Below, one piece after another: positions 1 to 6,100 of a stretch of DNA of 24,018 nucleotides. The stretch lies in the IMG/VR virus record IMGVR_UViG_3300042402_001616, positions 1 to 24,018 of that record. The stretch is one strand, 5' to 3'. A model generated the notes under the pieces. The model worked only from the letters and a program-made list of their open reading frames with translations. It ran no database searches and was not told the DNA's origin. Position 1 is the first letter of the stretch, and each line of letters starts with the position of its first letter. The translations under genes and the position numbers were made by a program. Source of the DNA: a virus.

Positions 1-1
1 A

Positions 2-117
2 GCACCAAAGCCACCAGCTAAAGAAGCACCAAAGCCACCAGCTAAAGAAGCACCAAAGCCACCAGCTAAAGAAGCACCAAAGCCACCAGCTAAAGAAGCA
101 CCAAAGCCACCAGCTAA
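2..117 (+). repeat. 24-bp in-frame tandem repeat (APKPPAKE)
   Basis: A 24-bp unit starting GCACCAAAGCCACCAGC is repeated four times exactly (from 2, 26, 50 and 74), with a fifth copy cut short near 117. The array probably continues left of the window. Because 24 is a multiple of 3, each unit encodes the octapeptide APKPPAKE in the reading frame of the lysin gene that follows. Copies are identical at the nucleotide level, which suggests recent expansion by slippage or recombination. There are no unique spacers, so it is not a CRISPR array. Confidence 0.95.
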
Positions 118-1048
118 GCCAGTAGAAAAACCAACAGCTGCGCCTGCACCTAAACCAGAGGTTAAACCACCAACTGCTGCGCCAGCGCCAACAGTTAAAC
201 CACCAACAGCAGCAAAACTTCCTGGAAAAGAAGGTGTGATTGCAGCTGGAAAAGGAGTAATAGGAGTATTAACAGCAGCTTTAACGTCAGCAGGCATAAC
301 AAATGCTTATGCACAAAAAGCAATTTTAGCCAACGTTGGTAAAGAAACAGGATTTCAACCTAGAAATGAAGATTTAAAAGCGTATGCAAACACTTCAAAT
401 AAAAGAATACGAGAAGTATTTACTACTAGAGCTGCAAAATATACTGATGAAGAATTAAACCAAATTAAAAAAGACGAATATAAATTTGCTGAAATGGTGT
501 ATGGAAAAGATACGGCTATTGGCCAATCAATGGGCAACACACAAGAAGGTGATGGTTTTAAATATCGTGGCCGTGGTGCAATTCAATTAACTGGTAAAAA
601 CAATTACAAAGCATACTCAAAGATTGTAGGACAAGACCTTGTATCTAATCCTGAATTAGTTAATCAACCAGATATTGATTATAAAGTAGTGGCCGAATTT
701 GTAAAAAAGGGAACTAATGGAAAATTAGATTTTCAATCTCAATCCGAAGCAAACAGAGCGGTTACTCAAGCAATTGGTGGAAAAAAATTAAATTTGGATG
801 AAGGCATTGGTGCTAAGATATTACAGACAGTAAATGAATATTCAACCGCTCTAGATAATGTTTCAAATGTAGGATCACAAATAGACCAATCATCAAAAGA
901 AAATAAAGATTTAAAACGGACTGAATCTGATAAAAATGCAAACATTGTAAATACCACCAATGTTAATCAAACAAATAATACACAACAACCAAGTAAGAAA
1001 CAAAAAGAGAATGACAGGCCAGCAATTCTTGAAAAGAGTAAAGGTTAA
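2..1048 (+). CDS. GH19 chitinase/lysozyme-like lysin with Pro/Lys repeat stalk (5' end outside window)
   Basis: The frame is open from the left edge to the TAA at 1048, so the gene is partial at its N-terminus; the in-frame GTG at 236 is not the true start. In the window it encodes 348 residues. Residues 1 to about 78 are a Pro/Ala/Lys stalk (APKPPAKE repeats, then further PTAAPAP and VKPPT stretches). The rest resembles glycoside hydrolase family 19 and phage lysins: the segment KETGFQP (codon GAA at 344-346) fits the catalytic Glu region and YRGRGAIQLTGKNNY is the family signature. The C-terminal tail is Asn/Thr-rich (NTTNVNQTNNTQQP). Family knowledge: such enzymes cleave peptidoglycan or chitin beta-1,4 links. 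A long stalk on a phage lysin and a structural-type gene 3 bp downstream suggest a virion-associated rather than a free endolysin; that is inference. Confidence 0.85.
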   Translation, partial: APKPPAKEAPKPPAKEAPKPPAKEAPKPPAKEAPKPPAKPVEKPTAAPAPKPEVKPPTAAPAPTVKPPTAAKLPGKEGVIAAGKGVIGVLTAALTSAGITNAYAQKAILANVGKETGFQPRNEDLKAYANTSNKRIREVFTTRAAKYTDEELNQIKKDEYKFAEMVYGKDTAIGQSMGNTQEGDGFKYRGRGAIQLTGKNNYKAYSKIVGQDLVSNPELVNQPDIDYKVVAEFVKKGTNGKLDFQSQSEANRAVTQAIGGKKLNLDEGIGAKILQTVNEYSTALDNVSNVGSQIDQSSKENKDLKRTESDKNANIVNTTNVNQTNNTQQPSKKQKENDRPAILEKSKG

Positions 1049-1050
1049 AA

Positions 1051-2322
1051 ATGGACTACGAACAAGCCGATAGAATAAGAAAAAAAACACTATCAGATAG
1101 AATTGCTGAGAAAATGGTTGGCGGAGAGTCTTTTGGTAAATCCATTTCTAAATCTGTTTCAGAAGGTGGTAAAGCTAGAATGACAAACTTGAAGAAGAAG
1201 TTTGATCCAATGAACATTGCCAAGTTTATGACTGGTGGTTCAAATTTGGCTCCTGCTATTGTTGGTAGATTGATGGGTAGAAGTGAAAAGAATATGAAAT
1301 ATTTTACCGGTAAGCAAGGTAAAATGGACACAGCATCAAAGATAAAGCCCACTAATGAAGGTGGGGAAGGTATGTTAGAGATGCTCAATGAGATTTATCT
1401 TTTGTTGGAAGATTCTCGGCGTTCACTTGAAAATCTATCACCCACAGAAGAAGAAATATTTGAAAGAGAATTGAGAGCTAGACAACGCCATAAAGAATTA
1501 ATGGATGCTTTAGGTTATAAATCAACAAAAGAAGAAACAGCAATTAAAGAAGAAGTTAGTAGAAGTGTAGTTGATAATCTTCTTTCATCTTTTGGTCTAA
1601 AGGATGTTGGAAAATTAGCTTTAAAAGGATTAGGATCTTTGGCTACATTTGCTATGGGTCCTATTGGTGTACCACTTCTTGCTGCAGCCGCTATTGGAGG
1701 TTTTGGATATTTCATATACAAAGCATTAAAAGAAGAACCTAGTTATGAAGCTGAACAAGAAGCCAAAGGTATAAGACAAGCAGAATCGGTTGGTGGTCTT
1801 GCTGGTGTAAAAGATGAGGAAGACCGAATTAGAAAACTTCCAGAATATGAAAAAACAAAAGCTGAAATTGCTAATTATGAGAAAAACTACAATGAAGGTG
1901 ATAAATTAAATGATGCACAATTAAAAGGATATGCAGAGCGAGGTCCAGAATCTGCCCGAGCAGTTCAAGATTATAAAATTGAAAGAGATAAGTTACTTGG
2001 CAAACCTGCCACAGTACCAGCGACAGCAACACCAGAATCCAATTCAGGACCCACAGCGACACCAACGGCTTCAGCAGAATCTTCCGACACGGCCACACCA
2101 ATGCCTGCGGCGCCTGCATCAGCAGCCGTAATGCCAGCAACTAATGAAAATTTAGAAATGAATTTACCAAAGGATTCAACTTTGGCTGGTGAAATAATCA
2201 ATACAACAAATATCAATACACAAAATCAACCATCTGAGCAAAGTGTCACCGAGATTCCTTCGGTAAGGAATATGGAAGAAACATTCCAAAGAATGATATT
2301 ATACAGTACCAGAGTTGTATAA
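1051..2322 (+). CDS. putative virion structural protein with a membrane-like segment
   Basis: A 423-aa protein starting 2 bp after the lysin gene, with AAAGG upstream of the ATG, so the two are almost certainly co-transcribed and translationally coupled. I do not recognise the family. The N-terminal part is basic and helical; a Glu/Arg-rich stretch follows (about residues 110-165); then a Gly/Ala-rich hydrophobic segment ending AAAIGGFGYFIYKAL (about 190-226) that could be a membrane-crossing or pore-type helix. Next come a charged helix, a Pro/Ala/Thr/Ser linker (about 315-365) and an Asn/Thr-rich tail containing IINTTNINTQNQPSEQ. That tail resembles the lysin's C-terminus next door. The layout fits a large phage tail or internal virion protein. 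Structural role is inferred from context only. Confidence 0.75.
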   Translation: MDYEQADRIRKKTLSDRIAEKMVGGESFGKSISKSVSEGGKARMTNLKKKFDPMNIAKFMTGGSNLAPAIVGRLMGRSEKNMKYFTGKQGKMDTASKIKPTNEGGEGMLEMLNEIYLLLEDSRRSLENLSPTEEEIFERELRARQRHKELMDALGYKSTKEETAIKEEVSRSVVDNLLSSFGLKDVGKLALKGLGSLATFAMGPIGVPLLAAAAIGGFGYFIYKALKEEPSYEAEQEAKGIRQAESVGGLAGVKDEEDRIRKLPEYEKTKAEIANYEKNYNEGDKLNDAQLKGYAERGPESARAVQDYKIERDKLLGKPATVPATATPESNSGPTATPTASAESSDTATPMPAAPASAAVMPATNENLEMNLPKDSTLAGEIINTTNINTQNQPSEQSVTEIPSVRNMEETFQRMILYSTRVV

Positions 2323-2330
2323 CCAATAAA

Positions 2331-2353
2331 AAACCCACCATAAAGGTGGGTTT
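2331..2353. terminator. bidirectional intrinsic terminator between convergent genes
   Basis: AAACCCACC (2331-2339) pairs perfectly with GGTGGGTTT (2345-2353) around a 5-nt loop. Reading leftwards the stem runs into six T residues (A-run 2328-2333 on the plus strand); reading rightwards it is followed by CTTTT. It sits 8 bp after the stop of the plus-strand structural gene and 18 bp beyond the stop of the minus-strand 43-aa peptide gene, so it can end both convergent transcripts. Confidence 0.9.
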
Positions 2354-2371
2354 CTTTTAAGAAAGAAAAAA

Positions 2372-2503
2372 TTACTTCTTCTTTTCGTCTTTCTTAACTT
2401 CTGCTTTAGGTGCTTCTTTCTTTGGCTCTTCTTTCTTAGCAGGTGCCTGAGCAAATGCTGCGACAGCGAACATAGAAGCTACGAGTGCGGTAAGATACTT
2501 CAT
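2372..2503 (-). CDS. 43-aa secreted Lys/Glu/Ala/Pro-rich peptide with signal sequence
   Basis: The gene runs from ATG at 2503 to TAA at 2372, with AAAGGAAG placed just upstream of the start. The product begins MKYLTALVASMFAVAAFAQA: a Lys, a hydrophobic alanine-rich core and an AFA-Q cleavage-type site, which reads as a classical Sec signal peptide cut after about residue 18. The remaining 25 residues are almost only K, E, A and P. That leaves a short, highly charged exported peptide. Small proteins of this design are common in proteobacteria, so it may be host-derived. It lies downstream of gp32 with a 48-bp gap and just before the shared terminator. Its function is unknown. Confidence 0.8.
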   Translation of the reverse strand: MKYLTALVASMFAVAAFAQAPAKKEEPKKEAPKAEVKKDEKKK

Positions 2504-2551
2504 TTTACTTCCTTTCAATTCAAAGTTAAAAAATTCACAAACAACCCATCA

Positions 2552-3439
2552 TTAATCTTCTTCAGCGAGTTTGCTGAAATATGCCATATCATCATCTTCC
2601 GATTCATCTTTAAAAGGAGAATCATTAGATTTGGTTTTGGCGTCAAAGTTCTTCGCTTTGGTTTGTTCTACAGTTGTCTTTGGTGCTTCACCATTGAGGC
2701 CTAGAACTTTATCAAGGCGTTGTTTCAGAACATCATATGACTTGAATTCTTTATCAGAAGTCATTTCAGCCAAAGAAAACTCTGACTTCCAAATCTTTTC
2801 TAATTCATCATCATCACTCAACAATGGAGATGATGATTCAAATTCAGACTTGTCATAGTTCTGATAACCTTCAACTTTACGAATCTTTAACTTGAAGTTG
2901 GCACCTTTCCACAAATCAAATGGATTGACTGCTGTTTCATCTTCAAACTGAGGATTCATCGCTTCAGTAATCTTATCAAAGATTTTCTTACCGAACTTAA
3001 ACAATTTAACCTGACCTTCATTCTCAGGATGTTTTGGGTCGGACACAATATAAACATTGGCAATGTAATTTAGTTTACGTTTTTGTTTACGAACAATATC
3101 TTTGTTCGCTTCAATACCAGAATTCCACAATGCAGAATTGTGTTCACACACAGGACATTGTTGATTCTTGGTAGTCAGACAGTTATCAATCAACCATCCG
3201 CCTGCTCCTTGAAATCCATGTGAGAATATTTTGACCCATGGTAATGCATCATCACCATCTACAGCAGGTGCTGGCAGAAAACGAATCGTAGCCGTGCCGT
3301 TGCCAGCTTTGTCTACTTCTGGTCGCCAGAAATTATCGGATTTTTCGTTGCCCTCGGATGAGGTATTGAGTGCCTCGATTGCTTTAGATAACTTATCGAG
3401 GTTGCCAGATTGGCGTTTGAGGTTCGCAAATGAACTCAT
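2552..3439 (-). CDS. 32: single-stranded DNA-binding protein, T4 gp32 type
   Basis: This 295-aa product coats single-stranded DNA during replication, recombination and repair. The N-terminus has the basic LKRQSG patch (residues 7-12) resembling the T4 'LAST' motif used for cooperativity. The core has the gp32 zinc site as H74, C87, C95 and C98 (FSHGF, DNCL, CPVCEHN). The C-terminus is strongly acidic (SEDDDMAYFSKLAEED), as in T4 gp32, where it recruits partner proteins. Length is close to T4 gp32 (301 aa). An AAAGGAAG ribosome-binding site precedes the ATG. It lies downstream of a perfect sigma70 promoter and shares a transcription unit with gp59 and gp33, the same 33-59-32 order as T4, here with a HAD-type gene inserted between 59 and 32. 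Confidence 0.95.
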   Translation of the reverse strand: MSSFANLKRQSGNLDKLSKAIEALNTSSEGNEKSDNFWRPEVDKAGNGTATIRFLPAPAVDGDDALPWVKIFSHGFQGAGGWLIDNCLTTKNQQCPVCEHNSALWNSGIEANKDIVRKQKRKLNYIANVYIVSDPKHPENEGQVKLFKFGKKIFDKITEAMNPQFEDETAVNPFDLWKGANFKLKIRKVEGYQNYDKSEFESSSPLLSDDDELEKIWKSEFSLAEMTSDKEFKSYDVLKQRLDKVLGLNGEAPKTTVEQTKAKNFDAKTKSNDSPFKDESEDDDMAYFSKLAEED

Positions 3440-3454
3440 AATTTACTTCCTTTC

Positions 3455-3487
3455 GTATAAACGGATTATTAACGGTGTATAAAACGG
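3455..3487 (-). promoter_or_regulatory. repeated CCGTT elements in the gp32 mRNA leader
   Basis: On the minus strand the leader holds CCGTT at 3487-3483, 3475-3471 and 3464-3460. The outer two lie in near-identical blocks CCGTTTTATAC and CCGTTTATAC. The stretch is AT-rich, poorly structured and ends just before the ribosome-binding site. T4 gp32 represses its own translation by cooperative binding from a leader pseudoknot into the start region. This segment is a reasonable candidate for an analogous site, but no pseudoknot was established. Confidence 0.35.
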
Positions 3488-3503
3488 CTTGTCCACATTA
3501 TTC

Positions 3504-3532
3504 ATTATATAAGAATATTTATCCAATGTCAA
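3504..3532 (-). promoter_or_regulatory. perfect consensus sigma70 promoter for gp32, overlapping a late-type GATAAATA
   Basis: Read on the minus strand, TTGACA (3532-3527) is followed by exactly 17 nt and TATAAT (3509-3504), a perfect match to the sigma70 consensus. Predicted start of transcription is about 3497, giving a leader of about 57 nt before the gp32 ATG at 3439. The -35 overlaps the stop codon of the upstream HAD-type gene. The spacer contains GATAAATA (3523-3516), which fits the NATAAATA late-promoter form described for T4-like cyanophages, so gp32 could be served both early and late. Confidence 0.85.
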
Positions 3533-4014
3533 GTGTACATTTTCAAAATACCGATGGTAGTAATGGCATCCGTGTGAAGTATACCAATACCACCTTCTAC
3601 TCGCCATTGGTCGATGTTCTGTGAAGTATCGTCAATCAATAGTGAATTTGGGTTAGAGAAATTCTTTTTCAACCTTTTACCTGGTACCAAATTAACAGGA
3701 AACTCAATGTTATGGTTATTCAACCACTCTATCTTTTGTTCCCGAATCTCTGCATCTCGTTTCTCAGAAGAAGTGGATGAAAGAATCTCTGTTGGTATCT
3801 TTAATGACCTAAGATAGTTAATCAACATCATCGCATCAGGCATCAAGTCCAATTTAGCAAATTGTCTGTCAGCAATGAAGGTTGTGAAAAACTTATCAAA
3901 TGTTTTATATGTGTCCGCATCTTTTGGTGCAATCTTATATAATTCTTTGTATCGTTTATCAAAGTCAGCAATCACACCATCCATGTCCAAGTAAATCTTG
4001 GTAATCTTATGCAT
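3529..4014 (-). CDS. HAD-superfamily phosphatase, 5'(3')-deoxyribonucleotidase-like
   Basis: A 161-aa protein with the HAD motifs: DMDGVIADF at residues 10-18 (nucleophile D10, acid/base D12), a Ser/Thr motif II in ILSSTSS (about 77-83), a Lys-rich motif III area, and the acidic motif LLIDDT (about 125-130; D128, D129). Family members remove phosphate from small substrates; the short cap and phage context favour a nucleotidase or nucleic-acid-end phosphatase, but substrate cannot be read from sequence. Its start overlaps the end of gp59 by 8 bp and its stop lies inside the gp32 promoter. In T4, gene 59 is directly followed by 32, so this gene is an insertion into that pair. Confidence 0.8.
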   Translation of the reverse strand: MHKITKIYLDMDGVIADFDKRYKELYKIAPKDADTYKTFDKFFTTFIADRQFAKLDLMPDAMMLINYLRSLKIPTEILSSTSSEKRDAEIREQKIEWLNNHNIEFPVNLVPGKRLKKNFSNPNSLLIDDTSQNIDQWRVEGGIGILHTDAITTIGILKMYT

Positions 4015-4627
4015 ATTCTTTAATCTTTTCTTTTAAAATTTGTTTATACTTTTCTTTATCATATGGTATAAACGGTGTATATTTCTTTATAATTCTTTGG
4101 TGTGTTGGCCAAATAATATCTTCTGTAATTTGTTTCTCCCATTTTGGCATACAACCAAGTATATCAATTAGGATACAAACTGTTTCCAATGAAATCTTCT
4201 CATGCATCATCTTAGTAATTAACATTGGCCAACCACCATCAATAGGTTTGAAATAATCATCAATGTGCCAGAATTCGGCACCATCAACACTATCAAACAT
4301 ATACATTATATCATTCTCAAAGGTATATGTCAAGCTCTGTTGAGTTTTTTGCCACTTAGTATAGTTCTCATCACCATCTTGTAATAAGTCACCTACCCAA
4401 TCACCTTTACCTTGTATAAAGTTGGCAATATAGAAGTTCTTCAATTCATCCAAATTGTATTTACGGGATAGTTTATAGAATTGGTATTTTGATTTGTTGG
4501 TGGTGAATGTCTGTTTAGATACATTTGTTTTTCCGTTATACTTAAAGTAATCATAAGATTCGGAAGTAAAATGTAATTTCAAAGCATTCCATAAGGCATA
4601 TGCGGCAAAACCGGTATTCTCTGTCAT
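4007..4627 (-). CDS. 59: replicative helicase loader, T4 gp59 type
   Basis: The 206-aa product matches T4 gp59 in length (217 aa) and in a recognisable conserved stretch: DYFKYNGKTNVSK, then KYQFYKLSRKYNLDELKNFY and GDWVGDL correspond to T4 KYNW..VSDA, KYFFQKLSEKYKLKEL and DAWIGDI. gp59 loads the replicative helicase gp41 on forked DNA coated with gp32 and helps couple leading and lagging strands. Its location between gp33 and gp32 supports the call. No strong ribosome-binding site is visible before the ATG; expression may depend on translation from upstream. The host-range-determining part cannot be judged. Confidence 0.9.
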   Translation of the reverse strand: MTENTGFAAYALWNALKLHFTSESYDYFKYNGKTNVSKQTFTTNKSKYQFYKLSRKYNLDELKNFYIANFIQGKGDWVGDLLQDGDENYTKWQKTQQSLTYTFENDIMYMFDSVDGAEFWHIDDYFKPIDGGWPMLITKMMHEKISLETVCILIDILGCMPKWEKQITEDIIWPTHQRIIKKYTPFIPYDKEKYKQILKEKIKEYA

Positions 4628-4633
4628 GACTAA

Positions 4634-4855
4634 TTAGATTGGCAACTTAGAGCTTTTCTTAATCAAATTTAATTCTTGTGCTTCTTCACGAATTTTTGCT
4701 TTGAGTGCGGAAGAAATTAATGTAGATGCCACTTCAACTTCTAATCCCGTTTCTTTGCAATGGTGTAGAATGGCATCCATGTGATTACATCTCAATTTGA
4801 ATGCCAGTTCTTCAATCATCATGCTAAAATCTTTAATCTCACCTTTTGTTGGCAT
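4634..4855 (-). CDS. 33: late-transcription co-activator, T4 gp33 type
   Basis: The gene encodes 73 aa from ATG at 4855 (MPTKGEIKDFSMMIEEL). This start is preferred over the longer in-frame one at 4897 because GAGAAGT lies just upstream and phage relatives start at MPTK. Conserved-looking blocks are FSMMIE, MDAILHHCKETGLEVE and a C-terminal helix with EEAQELNLIKK. Known role of the family: gp33 sits on host RNA polymerase, links it to the sliding clamp gp45 and works with the late sigma gp55 at TATAAATA promoters. The product is smaller than T4 gp33 (112 aa), in line with the compact cyanophage versions. It directly precedes gp59 as in T4. Confidence 0.8.
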   Translation of the reverse strand: MPTKGEIKDFSMMIEELAFKLRCNHMDAILHHCKETGLEVEVASTLISSALKAKIREEAQELNLIKKSSKLPI

Positions 4856-4856
4856 A

Positions 4857-5399
4857 TTATATTTTACTTCTCTCTTTATAAAAAATGTGATTACCAATCT
4901 GTGTAATTCTTGGTAAATTCCAATTAGGCTTCACATAATTGGCATGATAATACATGGCCTTTTCACGATGAAGTATAACATGAGAAACTTCGGATGTCAA
5001 GGCTTTCTTTGCAACAAGTACCGATTCTTCCCATTGGTATGAATTACGAATCATACTGTATGCTGAACCACAGAACCAAGAGAACTGGCAGACTATTCTA
5101 CCATTCACTTCATCTTTTTGCTTGACAACACCACAAACTGTTTTAGGAAATTTACCAGAGTTTACACGATTGAGTGTTACTTGTGCTACTGCTAGTTTAC
5201 CTTCAAAGGACTCACCAGCAGATTCATAATAAATGTTTTCAGCAAGGCATTGTACCTCGTTACTGAAATGGTTGCCAAGATTTGAAACAGTTGCTTTGTT
5301 TGCTTGTGCCTTGGCTACGGGAATTAGTAGATTAACTGCAATGAGAACTGTTGAGATTGCAATTAAAAATTTATTTGTTACTTTACGGTTGAAATACAT
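4857..5399 (-). CDS. secreted SleB/CwlJ-type cell-wall hydrolase
   Basis: A 180-aa protein from ATG at 5399, chosen over an in-frame start at 5432 because AAAGGAAG lies 6 nt upstream. The N-terminus (KVTNKFLIAISTVLIAVNLL..VAKAQA) is a Sec signal peptide with an AKAQA cleavage-type site. The mature part has the hydrolase_2 family features: CLAENIYYESAGESFEGKLA, VAQVTLNRVNSGKFP, and paired cysteines (VCGVV, CQFSWFCG). Relatives act as peptidoglycan amidases or lytic transglycosylases, with the Glu in ENIYYES the probable catalytic residue. It ends one base before the gp33 start. A signal-peptide wall hydrolase inside a replication gene cluster, in addition to the GH19 lysin at the left edge, is notable; it may assist host lysis or envelope remodelling. 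Confidence 0.85.
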   Translation of the reverse strand: MYFNRKVTNKFLIAISTVLIAVNLLIPVAKAQANKATVSNLGNHFSNEVQCLAENIYYESAGESFEGKLAVAQVTLNRVNSGKFPKTVCGVVKQKDEVNGRIVCQFSWFCGSAYSMIRNSYQWEESVLVAKKALTSEVSHVILHREKAMYYHANYVKPNWNLPRITQIGNHIFYKERSKI

Positions 5400-5452
5400 T
5401 TTTCTTCCTTTTTGATTACGGCGGCCAAACATCTGACCGCCTTGGTCTCCAA

Positions 5453-5731
5453 TTACGAATTCGTTTTCGATTTTATTTTTACTTCAGGTTGTGGAGTGGT
5501 TTGAGAAACGAAACCATTGAGCATCTCTGCTTTTTTAATGATTTCTTCTTCGGAGGGAAATGGTGGAAAACCTGGATGTTGTGGTGAAGGAGTTCCGTTA
5601 ATTTTGGATTCTTCTACCTTGGTTGTCCACTCGTTTGAAATAACTTCACGCTTGCCATAATAGTCATCGGTGAGCATTTCTTTGGCCATTTTTAAGAGTT
5701 CTAGCCGTATCTCATAGGGTGTCATACTCAT
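5453..5731 (-). CDS. small conserved phage protein of unknown function
   Basis: A 92-aa protein starting MSMTPYEIRLELLKMAKEML, with AAGGAGAAG correctly spaced before the first ATG. The N-terminal half is predicted helical, with a Pro-rich middle (TPSPQHPGFPPFPSEEE) and a polar, lysine-rich tail. Proteins with this opening are familiar from T4-like environmental phages, but I know of no assigned function. It is the first gene downstream of the tmRNA, and a GATAAATA late-promoter-like site lies 60 bp upstream, so it may be expressed late or by read-through. Confidence 0.8.
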   Translation of the reverse strand: MSMTPYEIRLELLKMAKEMLTDDYYGKREVISNEWTTKVEESKINGTPSPQHPGFPPFPSEEEIIKKAEMLNGFVSQTTPQPEVKIKSKTNS

Positions 5732-5790
5732 TTACTTCTCCTTGTGTGTGTTTATGTGTATCACCAGCGGTTTGTGTTGTGCTGGTAATT

Positions 5791-5798
5791 TATTTATC
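5791..5798 (-). promoter_or_regulatory. candidate late promoter GATAAATA
   Basis: GATAAATA on the minus strand, 60 bp upstream of the 92-aa gene start at 5731. It fits the NATAAATA form of T4-like phage late promoters. It lies inside the presumed 3' part of the tmRNA coding piece, just after the 8-bp hairpin. An AT-rich octamer can occur by chance, so confidence is low. Confidence 0.35.
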
Positions 5799-5847
5799 CA
5801 GGTGATTCTGTTGCTAAGTTCACCTGGTGAAACTCCGCTTACCTTAT

Positions 5848-5880
5848 TCAGGCAGCAAGTGCATACTTATTATCGTTTGC
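5848..5880 (-). other. tmRNA tag-peptide reading frame (ANDNKYALAA)
   Basis: Ten codons GCA AAC GAT AAT AAG TAT GCA CTT GCT GCC and a TGA stop. The resume codon GCA is preceded by TTAACC, similar in position to the element that sets the frame in bacterial tmRNA. The tag begins AND and ends ALAA, like the ClpXP/ClpAP-recognised tag of E. coli (ANDENYALAA). It looks more like beta/gammaproteobacterial tags than like typical cyanobacterial ones. Confidence 0.9.
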
Positions 5881-6100
5881 GGTTAAATCAATTGCTTCTT
5901 CGACCGAGTGTCCTCAATCCTAACGTCTTTAGCTTTGACGATTCTCCATTGTTTTATTTTGCCATGTCGAATCTAAGCACCCCCATCAGAAGTATGCTGC
6001 CACCTATAGTGTTTGCTACCGATAACTCGGTTCGTCAGCCATACTTTTGGTGGAGGTGGGCGGATTTGCACCGCCGTCCACAACAACTTTCAAACAACTT

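Larger units (their letters stand above)
5763..6098 (-). ncRNA. ssrA: circularly permuted (two-piece) tmRNA gene
   Basis: tmRNA rescues stalled ribosomes and adds a degradation tag. The order here is permuted: the 3' (acceptor) part comes first on the minus strand. It has T-stem GGCGG (6075-6071), T-loop TGCAAAT, CCGCC (6063-6059), acceptor strand CACCTCC (6058-6052), A and an encoded CCA ending at 6048. An intervening segment (6047-5985) follows, whose ends AAGTATG and CATACTT can pair. Then the 5' (coding) part begins GGGGGTGCTTAGATTCGACA (5984-5965). GGGGGTG pairs with CACCTCC over 7 bp with one G-U, rebuilding the acceptor stem. The tag frame at 5880-5848 reads ANDNKYALAA-stop. Downstream hairpins (5827-5820/5805-5798, 8 bp; 5786-5781/5768-5763, 6 bp) fit a 3' structured end. 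AAACAA (5954-5949) could pair with TTGTTT (6097-6092) as part of helix 2. Outer ends are approximate. Confidence 0.9.

Noticed and set aside
2-117. Direct repeats resembling a CRISPR array
   Set aside because: Units follow each other without unique spacers, keep the reading frame and code for a Pro/Lys stalk, so this is a coding tandem repeat.
1971-2216. Minus-strand open frame opposite the structural gene's Pro/Ala/Thr linker
   Set aside because: It is the antisense of a low-complexity, repeat-like segment and carries no ribosome-binding site.
4067-4082. TATAAACGGTGTATA in gp59, similar to the gp32 leader motifs
   Set aside because: A short AT-rich match in coding sequence, with no position-specific reason to be functional.
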